Assembly (NCBI RefSeq): GCF_002897295.1
Contig: NZ_BEXF01000003.1
Location: 62,001-126,000, forward strand
Source: Brevibacillus reuszeri
GTDB taxonomy: Bacteria; Bacillota; Bacilli; Brevibacillales; Brevibacillaceae
Length of the DNA stretch: 64,000 nt
Reading direction: 5' to 3'
A program made the position numbers and the translations under genes. Of this stretch, positions 17,647 through 27,560 are shown in pieces (the stretch's first letter is position 1; each line of letters opens with the position of its first letter). The notes under the pieces were generated by a model. It ran no database searches and was not told the origin of the DNA. It was given only the letters and a program-made list of their open reading frames with translations.

Positions 17647-18512
17647 GATCCACTCGCCTCCGCTCGTCTGATATATACGCGATTGACTTCGGCTACTACC
17701 TCTTCGTTGTGGATCAAATCGGGAGAAAACGAAGGATATTCTGAGTGAACCAGCGCTGCTACACGACTCGCATCCGGTACGTCCAAGTGCAGCTCCTGGA
17801 GCCTCTCCTGATGTGAGAATACTTCTCGTGGTGTACCTTGCAAAACGATTTTTCCACCCTCCATCACGATGACACGATCCGCTTCCGCTACCTCAGACAT
17901 ATGATGAGTGACCGTCACGATCGTCATCCCTTCGCTGTGCAGCTTGCGAACAACTGCTAATATGTCCTGTCGACCGTAGCTATCCAGCATACTCGTCGCT
18001 TCATCGAGCACCAGGCATTGCGGCTTCATCGCCAAAATACCTGCGATGGCGATCCGCTGCTTTTGACCGCCTGACAGATGATGAGGCGGTCGGTGGCGAA
18101 ATGCACTCATTCCGACTGCTTCCAGAGCAAAATCAATCCGCTCCTTCATCTCTTCCTCTGCTGTTCCAATATTCTCCAACCCAAAAGCCACATCATCCTC
18201 GACAATCGTTGCCACGATCTGATTGTCCGGATGCTGAAACACCATCCCTACACGACTTCTCACTTCATGAATACGTGCCTTGTCACGGGTATTGATCCCG
18301 TTTACGAGGACATCCCCTTCTTTTGGGCTCAAAATTCCATTCAAATGCTTGGACAAGGTCGATTTTCCTGAGCCGTTATGACCAATAATTGCTACATACT
18401 CTCCGGGAAACACTTCGAGGGAGACGTTTTGCAGCACCGGTACCTGCTGATCTTGGTTTAACTGATACGCAAACGAGACGTTTTCAACACGAATGATTGG
18501 GTCTGTTGACAT
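17643..18512 (-). CDS. ecfA1: ECF transporter ATPase EcfA1
   Basis: A 289-aa ABC ATPase, first gene of the ECF-peptidase operon. Walker A is GHNGSGKST near residue 43, the signature is HLSGGQKQRIA, and Walker B is CLVLDEATSMLD with H-loop VTHHMSEV. GAGGGGAG precedes the ATG. Its 5' region holds a sigma-54 promoter (18585-18600) about 70 bases upstream of the start and tandem palindromes behind it, so transcription of the whole operon is predicted to need the neighbouring sigma-54 activator. Confidence 0.95.
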   Translation of the reverse strand: MSTDPIIRVENVSFAYQLNQDQQVPVLQNVSLEVFPGEYVAIIGHNGSGKSTLSKHLNGILSPKEGDVLVNGINTRDKARIHEVRSRVGMVFQHPDNQIVATIVEDDVAFGLENIGTAEEEMKERIDFALEAVGMSAFRHRPPHHLSGGQKQRIAIAGILAMKPQCLVLDEATSMLDSYGRQDILAVVRKLHSEGMTIVTVTHHMSEVAEADRVIVMEGGKIVLQGTPREVFSHQERLQELHLDVPDASRVAALVHSEYPSFSPDLIHNEEVVAEVNRVYIRRAEASGS

Positions 18513-18584
18513 GTGCTCCCCTCACTTTGTACGGGATTATCGTGTGGTACAAAATCAATGGACTTGTTTCCATGTAAAAATAAT

Positions 18585-18600
18585 AGCAACAACCATGCCA
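18585..18600 (-). promoter_or_regulatory. Sigma-54 (-24/-12) promoter of the ECF operon
   Basis: On the minus strand the sequence TGGCATG-GTTG-TTGCT matches the -24/-12 consensus TGGCACG-N4-TTGCW at all but one position. The GG and GC dinucleotides are spaced exactly as required. The start site would fall near 18574, about 60 bases before the ecfA1 ATG. A sigma-54 activator gene lies immediately upstream. Confidence 0.8.
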
Positions 18601-18651
18601 AGTCTGTATGTTTTAAATTTTCTGTTAATTATACTCTCTTTTTCCTTTTCT

Positions 18652-18689
18652 TTGTTGCATCGTGCACGAAATATGTTGCATGTGCAACA
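18652..18689 (-). promoter_or_regulatory. Tandem upstream activator sites
   Basis: Two dyads are present: a perfect one, TGTTGCA-TG-TGCAACA (18674-18689), and an imperfect one, TTGTTGCA-TCG-TGCACGAA (18652-18670). Their centres are about 20-21 bases apart, two helical turns, and they lie 65-100 bases upstream of the -24/-12 promoter. This is the normal position for sigma-54 enhancer sites. Confidence 0.7.
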
Positions 18690-18692
18690 GGG

Positions 18693-19995
18693 TTATTCTC
18701 CTTTTTGCCGTTTGATCTTCCTCCATAGTGTTGATCGGTCCATTCCCAAAATCTTCGCCGCTTCTCCTTTGTTTCCTTTCGTTTCTTCCAAAACTTTCCT
18801 GATTAATTCGACCTCCTGGTTTTCTTGTCGCCTGATTTGTCTGCGTTGATTGAGCTTTTTCGCGAAAAAAGCAATGTCTTCGCTACGTATGTCGGTCGTC
18901 CGCTTTGCACAAGAGAACCATCCGTTCAACCACATTTCGCAATTCCCGAACATTCCCTGGCCAATCATGCTGTTTTAACAAATGCAGGACAGCCTCATCT
19001 GTGATTCGCAATTTTCGTGTTCCACGCTCAGCCAATTCCTCCACAATAGAAGCAACTAACAAGGGAATGTCTTCGGTACGCTCACGCAACGGCGGCAATT
19101 CCAAGGTCAATACATTCAAACGATAATACAGGTCGGAGCGAAACAGCTTTTCTTCCATCAGCTTTTCCAAATCGCGATTCGTTGCAGCGATTATGCGCAC
19201 GTCAACAGGGACAATCCGCTCTCCGCTGATTCGCCGGACCTTTTTCTCCTGCAAAATGCGCAAAAGAAGTGCTTGTATCGGAATAGACATCTCTCCGATT
19301 TCATCTAAAAACAGCGTTCCCCCGTGCGCTAGCTCAAACAAGCCTGCCTTTCCTCCTTTGCGCGCACCGGTAAAGGCTCCTTCCTCATATCCGAACAGCT
19401 CGCTTTCCAGTAGATTCCCTGGCAATGCAGCACAATTGACCGCAATAAACGGTCCAGCAGCACGCTGGCTGCTCAAATGAATGCCTTGTGCAAACAGCTC
19501 CTTGCCTGTCCCTGTCTCTCCTTGGATCAATACCGTTGCATCCGTTCTTGCAAATGTTTCAGCCCATTCTTTTGCCTCGCGCATGGCAGGAGCTTGACCG
19601 ATGATGTCCTCTAAACGATACTTCGCTTCCAATCCACTTTCCATGCTTTGTTTACGGATACGCAGCTCCATCTTTTGAATGTCTGTTATTTCCTTGAAGG
19701 TAGAGACCGCACCCACGATCTCTCCCTCAACAACCATGGGAAGCCGGTTAATAATAATTTGGCGATTCAATATCGTAGCAATATCGCCGATTTCGCGCTT
19801 TCCTGTGGCTAGGATACGCAGCATGTCCGAATTGGGGATATAACGAGTAATTTTTTGTCCCACTATGTTGGCTGGCAAACCGAGTATTTCCTTTGCGATG
19901 GAATTCACCCAGATGATATTCGAATCACGATCAACTGCAATGATCCCATCATGGGAAGCATCCAAAATGGCTTGAATGTGTATATCGTTGATCAT
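18693..19995 (-). pseudogene. PAS/AAA+ sigma-54 activator with a frameshift before its DNA-binding domain
   Basis: The first frame (18883-19995) gives a PAS sensor domain (about 5-110), an AAA+ domain with Walker A GETGTGKE (159-166) and sigma-54 contact loop GAFTGA (206-211), and then stops after CKADDRHT. The missing end is in another frame: residues from RSEDIAFF onward, ending in a Fis-type helix-turn-helix (GNKGEAAKILGMDRSTLWRKIK), stop at 18693. Joining the frames by skipping one base near 18890-18900 would give about 433 aa, normal for the family. No clear slippery sequence is present, so a mutation or a sequencing error is more likely than programmed shifting. The start follows AAGGAGAGG and overlaps the upstream small gene by four bases. 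Confidence 0.8.
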
Positions 19996-20237
19996 TTACC
20001 AGCCTCTCCTTCCTGTGCCCGATCGAGCATGACATCGACTTCTACAGGTGGTTTGCGTGGTCTCCTTTTCGTTTTTCGTTTCTTCTTACGCAAAACAAAC
20101 AAAGCAGTCAGCATGAAACCTAGAATGACGAGCTGAATCGGCTGGGTCAGCTTGGCTACGACCCAGCCACTCATGCTGAGCAGATGTAGGATGACCGCCA
20201 TGTACAGTAGAATAGCGGCCACATTTTGTGCATTCAC
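19992..20237 (-). CDS. Small two-helix membrane protein, 81 aa
   Basis: I do not recognise the family. Two hydrophobic segments (about 7-27 and 32-50) are followed by a very basic stretch ([16 protein letters not shown]) and an acidic tail, placing the tail in the cytoplasm. A GTG start is set by GAGGAG. Its stop overlaps the start of the sigma-54 activator (ATGA), so the two are translationally coupled. A signalling or anchoring role for the activator is a reasonable guess but unproven. Confidence 0.75.
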   Translation of the reverse strand: MNAQNVAAILLYMAVILHLLSMSGWVVAKLTQPIQLVILGFMLTALFVLRKKKRKTKRRPRKPPVEVDVMLDRAQEGEAGK

Positions 20238-20281
20238 TTTTGATCACTCCTCGCGAGCCCAAATGTATGAAGGAATGGAGA

Positions 20282-20326
20282 AAAAAATCTCCCGTGAAAC
20301 TAAATAATGCTTAGCTCCACAGGAGA
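20282..20326 (-). terminator. Terminator of the CN hydrolase-GNAT operon
   Basis: TCTCC-GTG pairs with CAC-GGAGA around a loop of about 20 bases, followed by seven T on the minus strand. Confidence 0.65.
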
Positions 20327-20346
20327 GTCGGTTCGTGATGTCGTTA

Positions 20347-21018
20347 TTAAATTGGGAGCAGCTCTACAGATTGTTTTGTTTCTAGCTCTGCCACCATGTC
20401 CAGCCACGCTTGCGGTTTTTGTGGAAGAACAGCGTAGTAGCGCTTGAGGAAGGTCACGATCAGATCTGCTTCCAGTGCCGTTTGCTCCTCATTTGTCGGC
20501 ATGAAGCCCAAATCAAGTCCAGCTACTGCTTCCCCGTCATTTTGCCAGGACGGGTGAACGTACGTGAAGTTGGTACGCTTGTAGCCCAGATGGGAGAGCA
20601 CTTCCCGGCGAACAAACGGGTCCATCGGCTTGATTCCACCAAATGCATGCTCTTCTACACGGTATGGATCATAGATTTCCGCGAACATACCGTACAGCTC
20701 TTTGCCGTTCTCAGCAGCGAGTGAGAGAAGATCCTTTTGACGCTCTCTCGCCAAAAAACGCCCTACTCCGAGTCCTTCCCTGCCGATGATCGTAAAATCC
20801 GTCATGGCTACATTCATATCTGTGTAATAACGATATTCGGTGGCCCCTACGACTTCTCCTTCATGGACTGCGACGAAAACGCGAATACCTGGGTCTTCCA
20901 ACGGTTCCTTCCACAGATCGTAGTCGAGTACTTCTTCTGGCGGGAATACTTCTTGCATCAATCGGTGCATTTTTGCGAAAAGCGGGTTGTCAATGTGCGA
21001 AATACGTACGAATTCCAT
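20347..21018 (-). CDS. GNAT-family acetyltransferase-like protein, 223 aa
   Basis: A long GNAT-like protein. The acyl-CoA loop region reads EGLGVGRFLARERQ near 81-94, a variant of the Q/R-x-x-G-x-G/A motif. The preceding strand (MTDFTIIG) and the following helix fit the fold. The C-terminal 100 residues are an extension without a recognised domain. It is the third gene of a three-gene operon behind a carbon-nitrogen hydrolase and another GNAT, 50 bases after the latter. The acceptor substrate is unknown. Confidence 0.75.
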   Translation of the reverse strand: MEFVRISHIDNPLFAKMHRLMQEVFPPEEVLDYDLWKEPLEDPGIRVFVAVHEGEVVGATEYRYYTDMNVAMTDFTIIGREGLGVGRFLARERQKDLLSLAAENGKELYGMFAEIYDPYRVEEHAFGGIKPMDPFVRREVLSHLGYKRTNFTYVHPSWQNDGEAVAGLDLGFMPTNEEQTALEADLIVTFLKRYYAVLPQKPQAWLDMVAELETKQSVELLPI

Positions 21019-21068
21019 GAATAAAGCCTCCTATAAGGTATAAGTGAATTTGTCTATTTGTGCCGTTA

Positions 21069-21734
21069 CTAGCTCTGGAATGGATTTTTCCATTCCATCA
21101 GCGCTGCGCAATTGCGTGACTCCTCGTCCTCCAAATAATTGGTTACAGCCTGAACAGGGGTTCGACCGCAGCGCATGAGAAAGGAGATCACCGGGTCTTT
21201 GAGCTCACCGGAAACGATTTTCTCCAAGTATTGCTCGGGGGTCAGTGTGGCTGCATGACGCCCGTAGCCTGGCATCCGTCCACCGCCTAGAAGCCGCTTC
21301 AAGCCTTTATGTATAACTAGCTCGTACATGGCCTGCATCATTAGCTGTCCCAACCCCAGCTTGCGATGGCTTGGTCGAATACATAGATCTACGATGTACA
21401 GCGTATCTCCGTTCGTATTGTGGTTGCGGATATAGCCATTATCCGTCACCTCTCCCCAGCTATGCTCCGGGTGCGAAGGGTCAAACGAAACGATCAGGGC
21501 CGTCATCGAACCAGCCAACACACCGTCTATTTCAACACAAATCGCTCCTTCTGGAAAAAGCGTGACATGATTGGTCAGCTGCTCTTTATTCCACCATTGC
21601 TCTGAAGGATACGGCGGTGGGAAGCTTTCTGCCTGTATCTGAATCAGCTCGAAAAAATCCGATTGTGTATAGTTGCGGATTATGGCCCGGCGAGGCTTTT
21701 CTCCTTCAAACACATACAGCTCTTTACGGTACAT
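21069..21734 (-). CDS. GNAT family N-acetyltransferase, 221 aa
   Basis: A GNAT domain with a clear acyl-CoA loop, RPSHRKLGLGQLMMQAMYEL, in the middle. The preceding strand is DTLYIVDLCI. The start was set by AGGAGG six bases before an ATG; a longer frame lacks a ribosome site. It lies 37 bases after the carbon-nitrogen hydrolase. In other Bacilli (for example YhcX of Bacillus subtilis) a GNAT domain is fused to such a hydrolase, so this pair is probably the unfused version of that enzyme. Confidence 0.85.
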   Translation of the reverse strand: MYRKELYVFEGEKPRRAIIRNYTQSDFFELIQIQAESFPPPYPSEQWWNKEQLTNHVTLFPEGAICVEIDGVLAGSMTALIVSFDPSHPEHSWGEVTDNGYIRNHNTNGDTLYIVDLCIRPSHRKLGLGQLMMQAMYELVIHKGLKRLLGGGRMPGYGRHAATLTPEQYLEKIVSGELKDPVISFLMRCGRTPVQAVTNYLEDEESRNCAALMEWKNPFQS

Positions 21735-21771
21735 GACCATCCTCCTGTTCCCGATTATTTCTGTACGTAGC

Positions 21772-22629
21772 CTACTTCCAATCTGTGTACAAATCGGTGC
21801 GGCGGTCACGCCAGGTTGTTACCGAGCCTTTTTCCCGTACATCATACAACAGCTGGATGTCCAGATCAGCAGTAACGAGCATATCGTTGTTGATTTCTCC
21901 TTCAGCTAGTACTCCACGAGGCGGGAAAGGAATATCGTTTGGCGTCAAAATGGCAGCCTGTCCAAAATTCGCGCGCATAAAGTCGACTGTAGGCAGCGAA
22001 CCTACCGTACCTGTCAAAACGACATACACCTGGTTTTCGATCGTGCGTGCATGGCTTGTATAGCGTACGCGATGGAAGGCATGGCGATCATCCGTGCAGG
22101 ATGGGCAGAAAATCACATCTGCTCCTCGTGCTTTCGCAATCCGCACCCACTCAGGGAATTCGATATCGTAGCAAATGATCATCGCTACCTTGCCTTTGTC
22201 GGTTTCAAAAATTTGCAAAGAGTCTCCGGCTCCCATATTCCAGCCTTTGACTTCCCACGGTGTGATGTGAATCTTCTTTTGCTGGCCGACACGACCATCC
22301 GGGTAAAACAGGAATGCTGTGTTGTATAGCTTTCCTTGTTCTTCAATGATGTGTGTGCCGCCAATTAGGTACATCTCGTATTTGGCAGCAAGTGCTTTGA
22401 ACAACTCTATGTATTGCTCGGTAAAGGTCGGCAAGGCTGTGATGGGCAGCGCATTGCCATTCTCATCCCCAATCGACATCAGCTGGGTCGTAAACAACTC
22501 TGGGAATAGAAGAAACTCTGTATCGTACTCTTGAGCATTTTTTACGTAATGCTCCACTTGTGCAGCAAATTCATCAAAGCTATGTATGGTGTGCAAGTGA
22601 TACTGCACAGCAGAAACGCGCATTTTCAT
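21772..22629 (-). CDS. Carbon-nitrogen hydrolase (nitrilase superfamily)
   Basis: A 285-aa amidase of the nitrilase superfamily. The Glu-Lys-Cys catalytic triad is visible: Glu44 in LLFPELFT, Lys119 in QQKKIHITPWE and Cys153 in IICYDIEFPEWVR. The family hydrolyses non-peptide C-N bonds such as amides and carbamoyl groups. It is first in an operon with two GNAT proteins. The combination suggests deacylation or deamidation coupled to acetylation of the same small amine, but the substrate is not known. The ATG follows a GGAAGGGAAG stretch. Confidence 0.9.
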   Translation of the reverse strand: MKMRVSAVQYHLHTIHSFDEFAAQVEHYVKNAQEYDTEFLLFPELFTTQLMSIGDENGNALPITALPTFTEQYIELFKALAAKYEMYLIGGTHIIEEQGKLYNTAFLFYPDGRVGQQKKIHITPWEVKGWNMGAGDSLQIFETDKGKVAMIICYDIEFPEWVRIAKARGADVIFCPSCTDDRHAFHRVRYTSHARTIENQVYVVLTGTVGSLPTVDFMRANFGQAAILTPNDIPFPPRGVLAEGEINNDMLVTADLDIQLLYDVREKGSVTTWRDRRTDLYTDWK

Positions 22630-22702
22630 CCCATTTCTTCCCTTCCATTATTCTATTATTAAAATATATCAAAAACGAGCAGCAAAGTCGCCTTTCAATT
22701 GA

Positions 22703-22745
22703 ACGAAAAAGTCACCCACCTTTCACAAGATGGATGACTCGTTTT
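22703..22745 (-). terminator. Terminator of the carbamoylase-like gene
   Basis: GTCA-CCA and TGG-TGAC arms are followed by TTTTTC on the minus strand directly after the stop. Confidence 0.75.
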
Positions 22746-24010
22746 TACTGATATTCTCGGCACGATATCTGCACTGCAGTCCTGTACAAAAGCTCGGTTC
22801 CGAGTGCGATATCCTCGTATGTGGAATACTCCTGCGGATTATGGCTGATTCCGTCCTTGCAGCGGACAAAAATCATTCCGTAATCACATGCATAGGAAAG
22901 CGCAAGCGCATCGTGGAACGGACCGCTCATCAGCTCTGGTGGCGTTATTCCCATGTCTTTGCTCTGTTCACGCATGATTTCCTTTATCCATTCTGCGCAG
23001 TAGCGCGGCTCACTATTTGTATCCTCTGTGATGGTATAGGTCAGCCCGCCCTCCATTGCTGCGAGTTCAATCACCTCACGAAGGGCTTGCTCGCGCGCAT
23101 CGCGTCTTTCCAAATCAATATCGCGTAAATCTACGGTAAACCGGACCCGCTCCGGAATGATATTGCGGGAATCAGGAAACACCTGCAAATGTCCGACAGT
23201 ACCTACTGTTGGCGCTGAAGCATCCAGCTTTGCCAGCTCATTTAAAGCCGTGATCACCTTTGCTGCCCCTAACAGCGCATCCTTTCTCATATACATCGGA
23301 ACAGAGCCTGCGTGCCCGGCGAAGCCCGTCATCTCTACTGTCCACCACAAGGGGCCAGAGATCGCAGATACGATGCCAACAGGCTCTTCATCATTGTCAA
23401 GGATCGGTCCCTGCTCAATATGCAGCTCCAAATACGCTCCGATGCTTCCTTCCGCGTAGCAAGACTCCTCCAGACGCTCAGGATCGCAGCCGAACTCAAT
23501 GAGTGCTTGTCTGCGCGAGATGCCATTTTTGTCTGTACGCTCCAAATCTTCTGGATCGATTTTACCTATCATCCCCCATGAACCGAACAAACCTTTTTGA
23601 AAACGACATCCCTCTTCATCACAAAACGCAACTAGCTCTATCGGCTGTTGGGGAACTACTCCCTGCTCATTCATGGTCTGAATGACTTCCAGTCCACCCA
23701 GCACGCCAATCACACCATCAAAGCGTCCCCCATAAGGCTGCGAATCAATATGAGAGCCAATCATGAGCACGGGCGCATCCTCATAGGCACCTTGCATACG
23801 TCCAATCAGGTTGCCAAAGTGATCCAGGCGGGTTTGCAAGCCGGCCTCCTCCATCCAGCCACGTACCAGCTCGACACCAGCCCGATCTTCTCTGGACAAG
23901 GCTAACCGACATACACCTGTTTCTCCGATTTTTCCGATTTGGGACAATTCCTCGATCCTGCTTTGCAGACGTTGCTCGTTTATCGTTAAATTTCTGGCAT
24001 TTCTATTCAC
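22745..24010 (-). CDS. Zn-dependent M20 hydrolase (N-carbamoyl-L-amino acid hydrolase/allantoate amidohydrolase type)
   Basis: A 421-aa enzyme of the hydantoinase/carbamoylase branch of M20. Hallmarks are GSHIDSQPYGGRFDGVIGVL (His and Asp metal ligands), FCDEEGCRFQ (Glu base and ligand), the dimerisation segment GFAGHAGSVPM and a late GISHNPQEYS with the final His. It removes carbamoyl or ureido groups from L-amino acids or purine-degradation intermediates. The GTG start follows GGAGGT by eight bases; an upstream extension has no ribosome site. No hydantoinase or ureide genes are adjacent, so the substrate stays open. Confidence 0.88.
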   Translation of the reverse strand: MNRNARNLTINEQRLQSRIEELSQIGKIGETGVCRLALSREDRAGVELVRGWMEEAGLQTRLDHFGNLIGRMQGAYEDAPVLMIGSHIDSQPYGGRFDGVIGVLGGLEVIQTMNEQGVVPQQPIELVAFCDEEGCRFQKGLFGSWGMIGKIDPEDLERTDKNGISRRQALIEFGCDPERLEESCYAEGSIGAYLELHIEQGPILDNDEEPVGIVSAISGPLWWTVEMTGFAGHAGSVPMYMRKDALLGAAKVITALNELAKLDASAPTVGTVGHLQVFPDSRNIIPERVRFTVDLRDIDLERRDAREQALREVIELAAMEGGLTYTITEDTNSEPRYCAEWIKEIMREQSKDMGITPPELMSGPFHDALALSYACDYGMIFVRCKDGISHNPQEYSTYEDIALGTELLYRTAVQISCREYQ

Positions 24011-24149
24011 CTTCCCTGACCTCCTCACTTTTTTTGAGCCTTTTCCAAAATGGTATTCGACTCGTCCCGCTCCTAGCACCCCACTTCACTCTTTATGAAA
24101 AAACACATTCAGGATGGCTTCTATCCTTTGGGATTGTCCCAGGTACTGC

Positions 24150-24155
24150 TATAAT
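24150..24155 (+). promoter_or_regulatory. Extended -10 promoter for the 60-aa gene
   Basis: TGCTATAAT is an extended -10 element. The -35 region is weak. It lies 32 bases before the ATG at 24187. Confidence 0.5.
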
Positions 24156-24186
24156 GAGGGGGAAGAGTTACGTAGGAGGAACACGC

Positions 24187-24369
24187 ATGCAAGAATGGTT
24201 AAATAAGCCAGTCAAAACCATCGACAGACCCAAAAAACGCGGTATTGTTGAATATATTGATGATCAATACATTGTTGTCTTTTTTACAATCCCTCGCAAG
24301 GAGCGTCTTATCTTTTCAAGCAAGGAGTCATTTCTGAATAAAATCGAGTTTATGGAAGAAAGACCGTAA
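24187..24369 (+). CDS. Small conserved-looking protein, 60 aa
   Basis: A 60-aa soluble, basic protein. TAGGAGGAACACGC gives a perfect ribosome site for this ATG, whereas the longer upstream frame has none. The sequence looks like a small beta-barrel: MQEWLNKPVKTI, then IVEYIDDQYIVVFF, then KERLIFSSKE. I do not recognise the family. It has its own promoter and a bidirectional terminator and is the only plus-strand gene between 10.8 and 26.2 kb. Confidence 0.8.
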   Translation: MQEWLNKPVKTIDRPKKRGIVEYIDDQYIVVFFTIPRKERLIFSSKESFLNKIEFMEERP

Positions 24370-24388
24370 TACCTGATCTTTGCACTAC

Positions 24389-24437
24389 AAAAAAGCCTTT
24401 GGCTCGTCGCTACATAGCGCTGCCAAAGGCTTTTTCT
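24389..24437. terminator. Bidirectional terminator between converging genes
   Basis: AAAGCCTTTGGC and GCCAAAGGCTTT form a 12-base stem with A/T flanks on both sides. It serves the 60-aa gene on plus and the ABC-F gene on minus. Confidence 0.9.
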
Positions 24438-24454
24438 TCATCTTATGCTAGCAA

Positions 24455-26110
<1,656 letters not shown>

Positions 26111-26134
26111 TTACCAGAGAAAGCCTCATTTTGC

Positions 26135-26165
26135 AAAAAGAAAGGACCAGGTTCCGAAACTGGTC
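26135..26165 (-). terminator. Hairpin, probable distal terminator of the cys operon
   Basis: GACCAG and CTGGTC flank a loop with inner TTC/GAA pairing, followed on the minus strand by CTTTCTTTTTG. The small plus-strand gene at 26254 lies between it and cysA. Confidence 0.5.
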
Positions 26166-26253
26166 TTGGGAGTGCTTACCTGAAAAATAGAAAGCCCGCA
26201 CATAGGGAAAGCTACCTGTGAACAGTCATCCTTTGAGAAAAGAGGTCGAAGCA

Positions 26254-26370
26254 ATGTCCAAGAAGAATGGCGTCAAAAACGAGATGGGTAATAAAGAAAA
26301 TCCTTCCCAGACAAGGTCCTCCACAACGTTAAGCAAAGAAGAAACCCGCTCCAAGCAACGCGGAGAATAA
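26254..26370 (+). CDS. Small hydrophilic protein, 38 aa
   Basis: A 38-aa ORF with a GAGGTC ribosome site and its own strong terminator. It starts MSKKNGVKNEMGNK and ends SKEETRSKQRGE, has no hydrophobic segment, and is rich in Lys, Ser, Thr, Glu and Asn. The composition is reminiscent of small spore or stress proteins, but I cannot assign it to a known SASP family. It lies between ABC-F and cysA, on the opposite strand to both. Confidence 0.6.
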   Translation: MSKKNGVKNEMGNKENPSQTRSSTTLSKEETRSKQRGE

Positions 26371-26385
26371 TCCATTCCATAACGA

Positions 26386-26427
26386 CAAACCGGTCTTGGC
26401 ATCGTGCTGACCGGTTTGTTCTTTTTG
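26386..26427 (+). terminator. Terminator of the 38-aa gene
   Basis: CAAACCGGTC and GACCGGTTTG form a 10-base perfect stem, followed by TTCTTTTTG on the plus strand. Confidence 0.9.
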
Positions 26428-26438
26428 CTATGTCTTCT

Positions 26439-27560
26439 TTATACGCCGACCTGTAGGGGAATAAAGATAGGTGCCGGCGTGACAGACTGTCCTTCCTCTA
26501 CGTAAAAGGATAAATTGTTTAAGGTTACGTACACGGTTCCGTTCTCGACTAAAGCCAATTCTGCGAAGCGCTGTCGACTCATTTCAGCCTCAAATACTTC
26601 GTTTGTATCCAGTCGTTTTAAATCGAGGCGAACGATTGGACCTAACAGAGAAATACGGCTGACTTGCGCCTGTACAGCCTGGATCGACGAATCAGCTGGA
26701 GCATGAAGCGATACTTCTACATCATGCGGGCGCATGTAACCAACCGCTGGAAGCTCGACTGTCTTGTTCTCCCACTCGGTTTCAAACTCTGCCTCTCCCA
26801 GCTTGATCCTCCCTTCATGAATTCTCCCGCGAAACAGATTAACGCGCCCCAAGAAGCTGTAAACAAACGGGTTCGCTGGATGATGATAAATCTCTTCGGG
26901 TGAACCAACCTGCTCCACCTTTCCTTCATTCATAACGACAACTTGATCCGCCAGCTCCATCGCCTCTTCCTGATCATGCGTCACAAACAAGATCGTCAAG
27001 CCCAGCTTTCCATGCAAGTGCCTGAGCCACCTGCGAAGCTCCTGCCTCACTTTTGTATCCAGCGCTCCAAACGGTTCATCAAGCAGCAAAAACTTGGGCT
27101 CTACAGCCAATGCCCGTGCCAAAGCCACACGCTGACGCTGCCCACCGGAGAGCTGTGACGGATAGCGATGGGCAAGACCCTCCAGCTGCACCAGCTTTAG
27201 CAGGGAGTGCACCTTTTCCCGGATTTCTTCTTTGCTCGGTCTGGTTTTACGAGAACGAACAGTCAAACCAAAAGCGATATTATCAAAAATATTCATATGA
27301 CGAAAAAGGGCGTAATGCTGGAATACAAATCCTACTTGCCGCTCGCGCACATCACGATCTGTATTGTCTTCACCGTTAAACAGGATTCTTCCCTCTTCAG
27401 GCTGCTCCAAGCCTGCAATCAGCCGCAGCAGAGTCGTTTTTCCCGAGCCAGATGGTCCGAGAAGCGCCACCAGTTCCCCCTCTGGGATTTGCAGACTGAC
27501 ATTTTTCAAGGCGGTAAAATTTTTATACGACTTGCTTATGTTATCTACCTCAATGCTCAT
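26439..27560 (-). CDS. cysA: Sulfate/thiosulfate ABC transporter ATPase CysA
   Basis: A 373-aa ATPase that powers sulfate import. Walker [10 protein letters not shown] is at 35-43, the signature [12 protein letters not shown] near 137, Walker [13 protein letters not shown] and H-loop VTHDQEEA. The C-terminal 130 residues form the TOBE-type regulatory domain. It is the last gene of sbp-cysT-cysW-cysA and overlaps cysW by four bases. Molybdate or other oxyanion transporters look similar, but the paired permeases and binding protein fit sulfate. Confidence 0.93.
   Translation of the reverse strand: MSIEVDNISKSYKNFTALKNVSLQIPEGELVALLGPSGSGKTTLLRLIAGLEQPEEGRILFNGEDNTDRDVRERQVGFVFQHYALFRHMNIFDNIAFGLTVRSRKTRPSKEEIREKVHSLLKLVQLEGLAHRYPSQLSGGQRQRVALARALAVEPKFLLLDEPFGALDTKVRQELRRWLRHLHGKLGLTILFVTHDQEEAMELADQVVVMNEGKVEQVGSPEEIYHHPANPFVYSFLGRVNLFRGRIHEGRIKLGEAEFETEWENKTVELPAVGYMRPHDVEVSLHAPADSSIQAVQAQVSRISLLGPIVRLDLKRLDTNEVFEAEMSRQRFAELALVENGTVYVTLNNLSFYVEEGQSVTPAPIFIPLQVGV

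Noticed and set aside
18880..18910. Programmed ribosomal frameshift in the sigma-54 activator
   Set aside because: No homopolymer slip site, stimulatory Shine-Dalgarno or clear pseudoknot at the junction. A mutation or sequence error is simpler.
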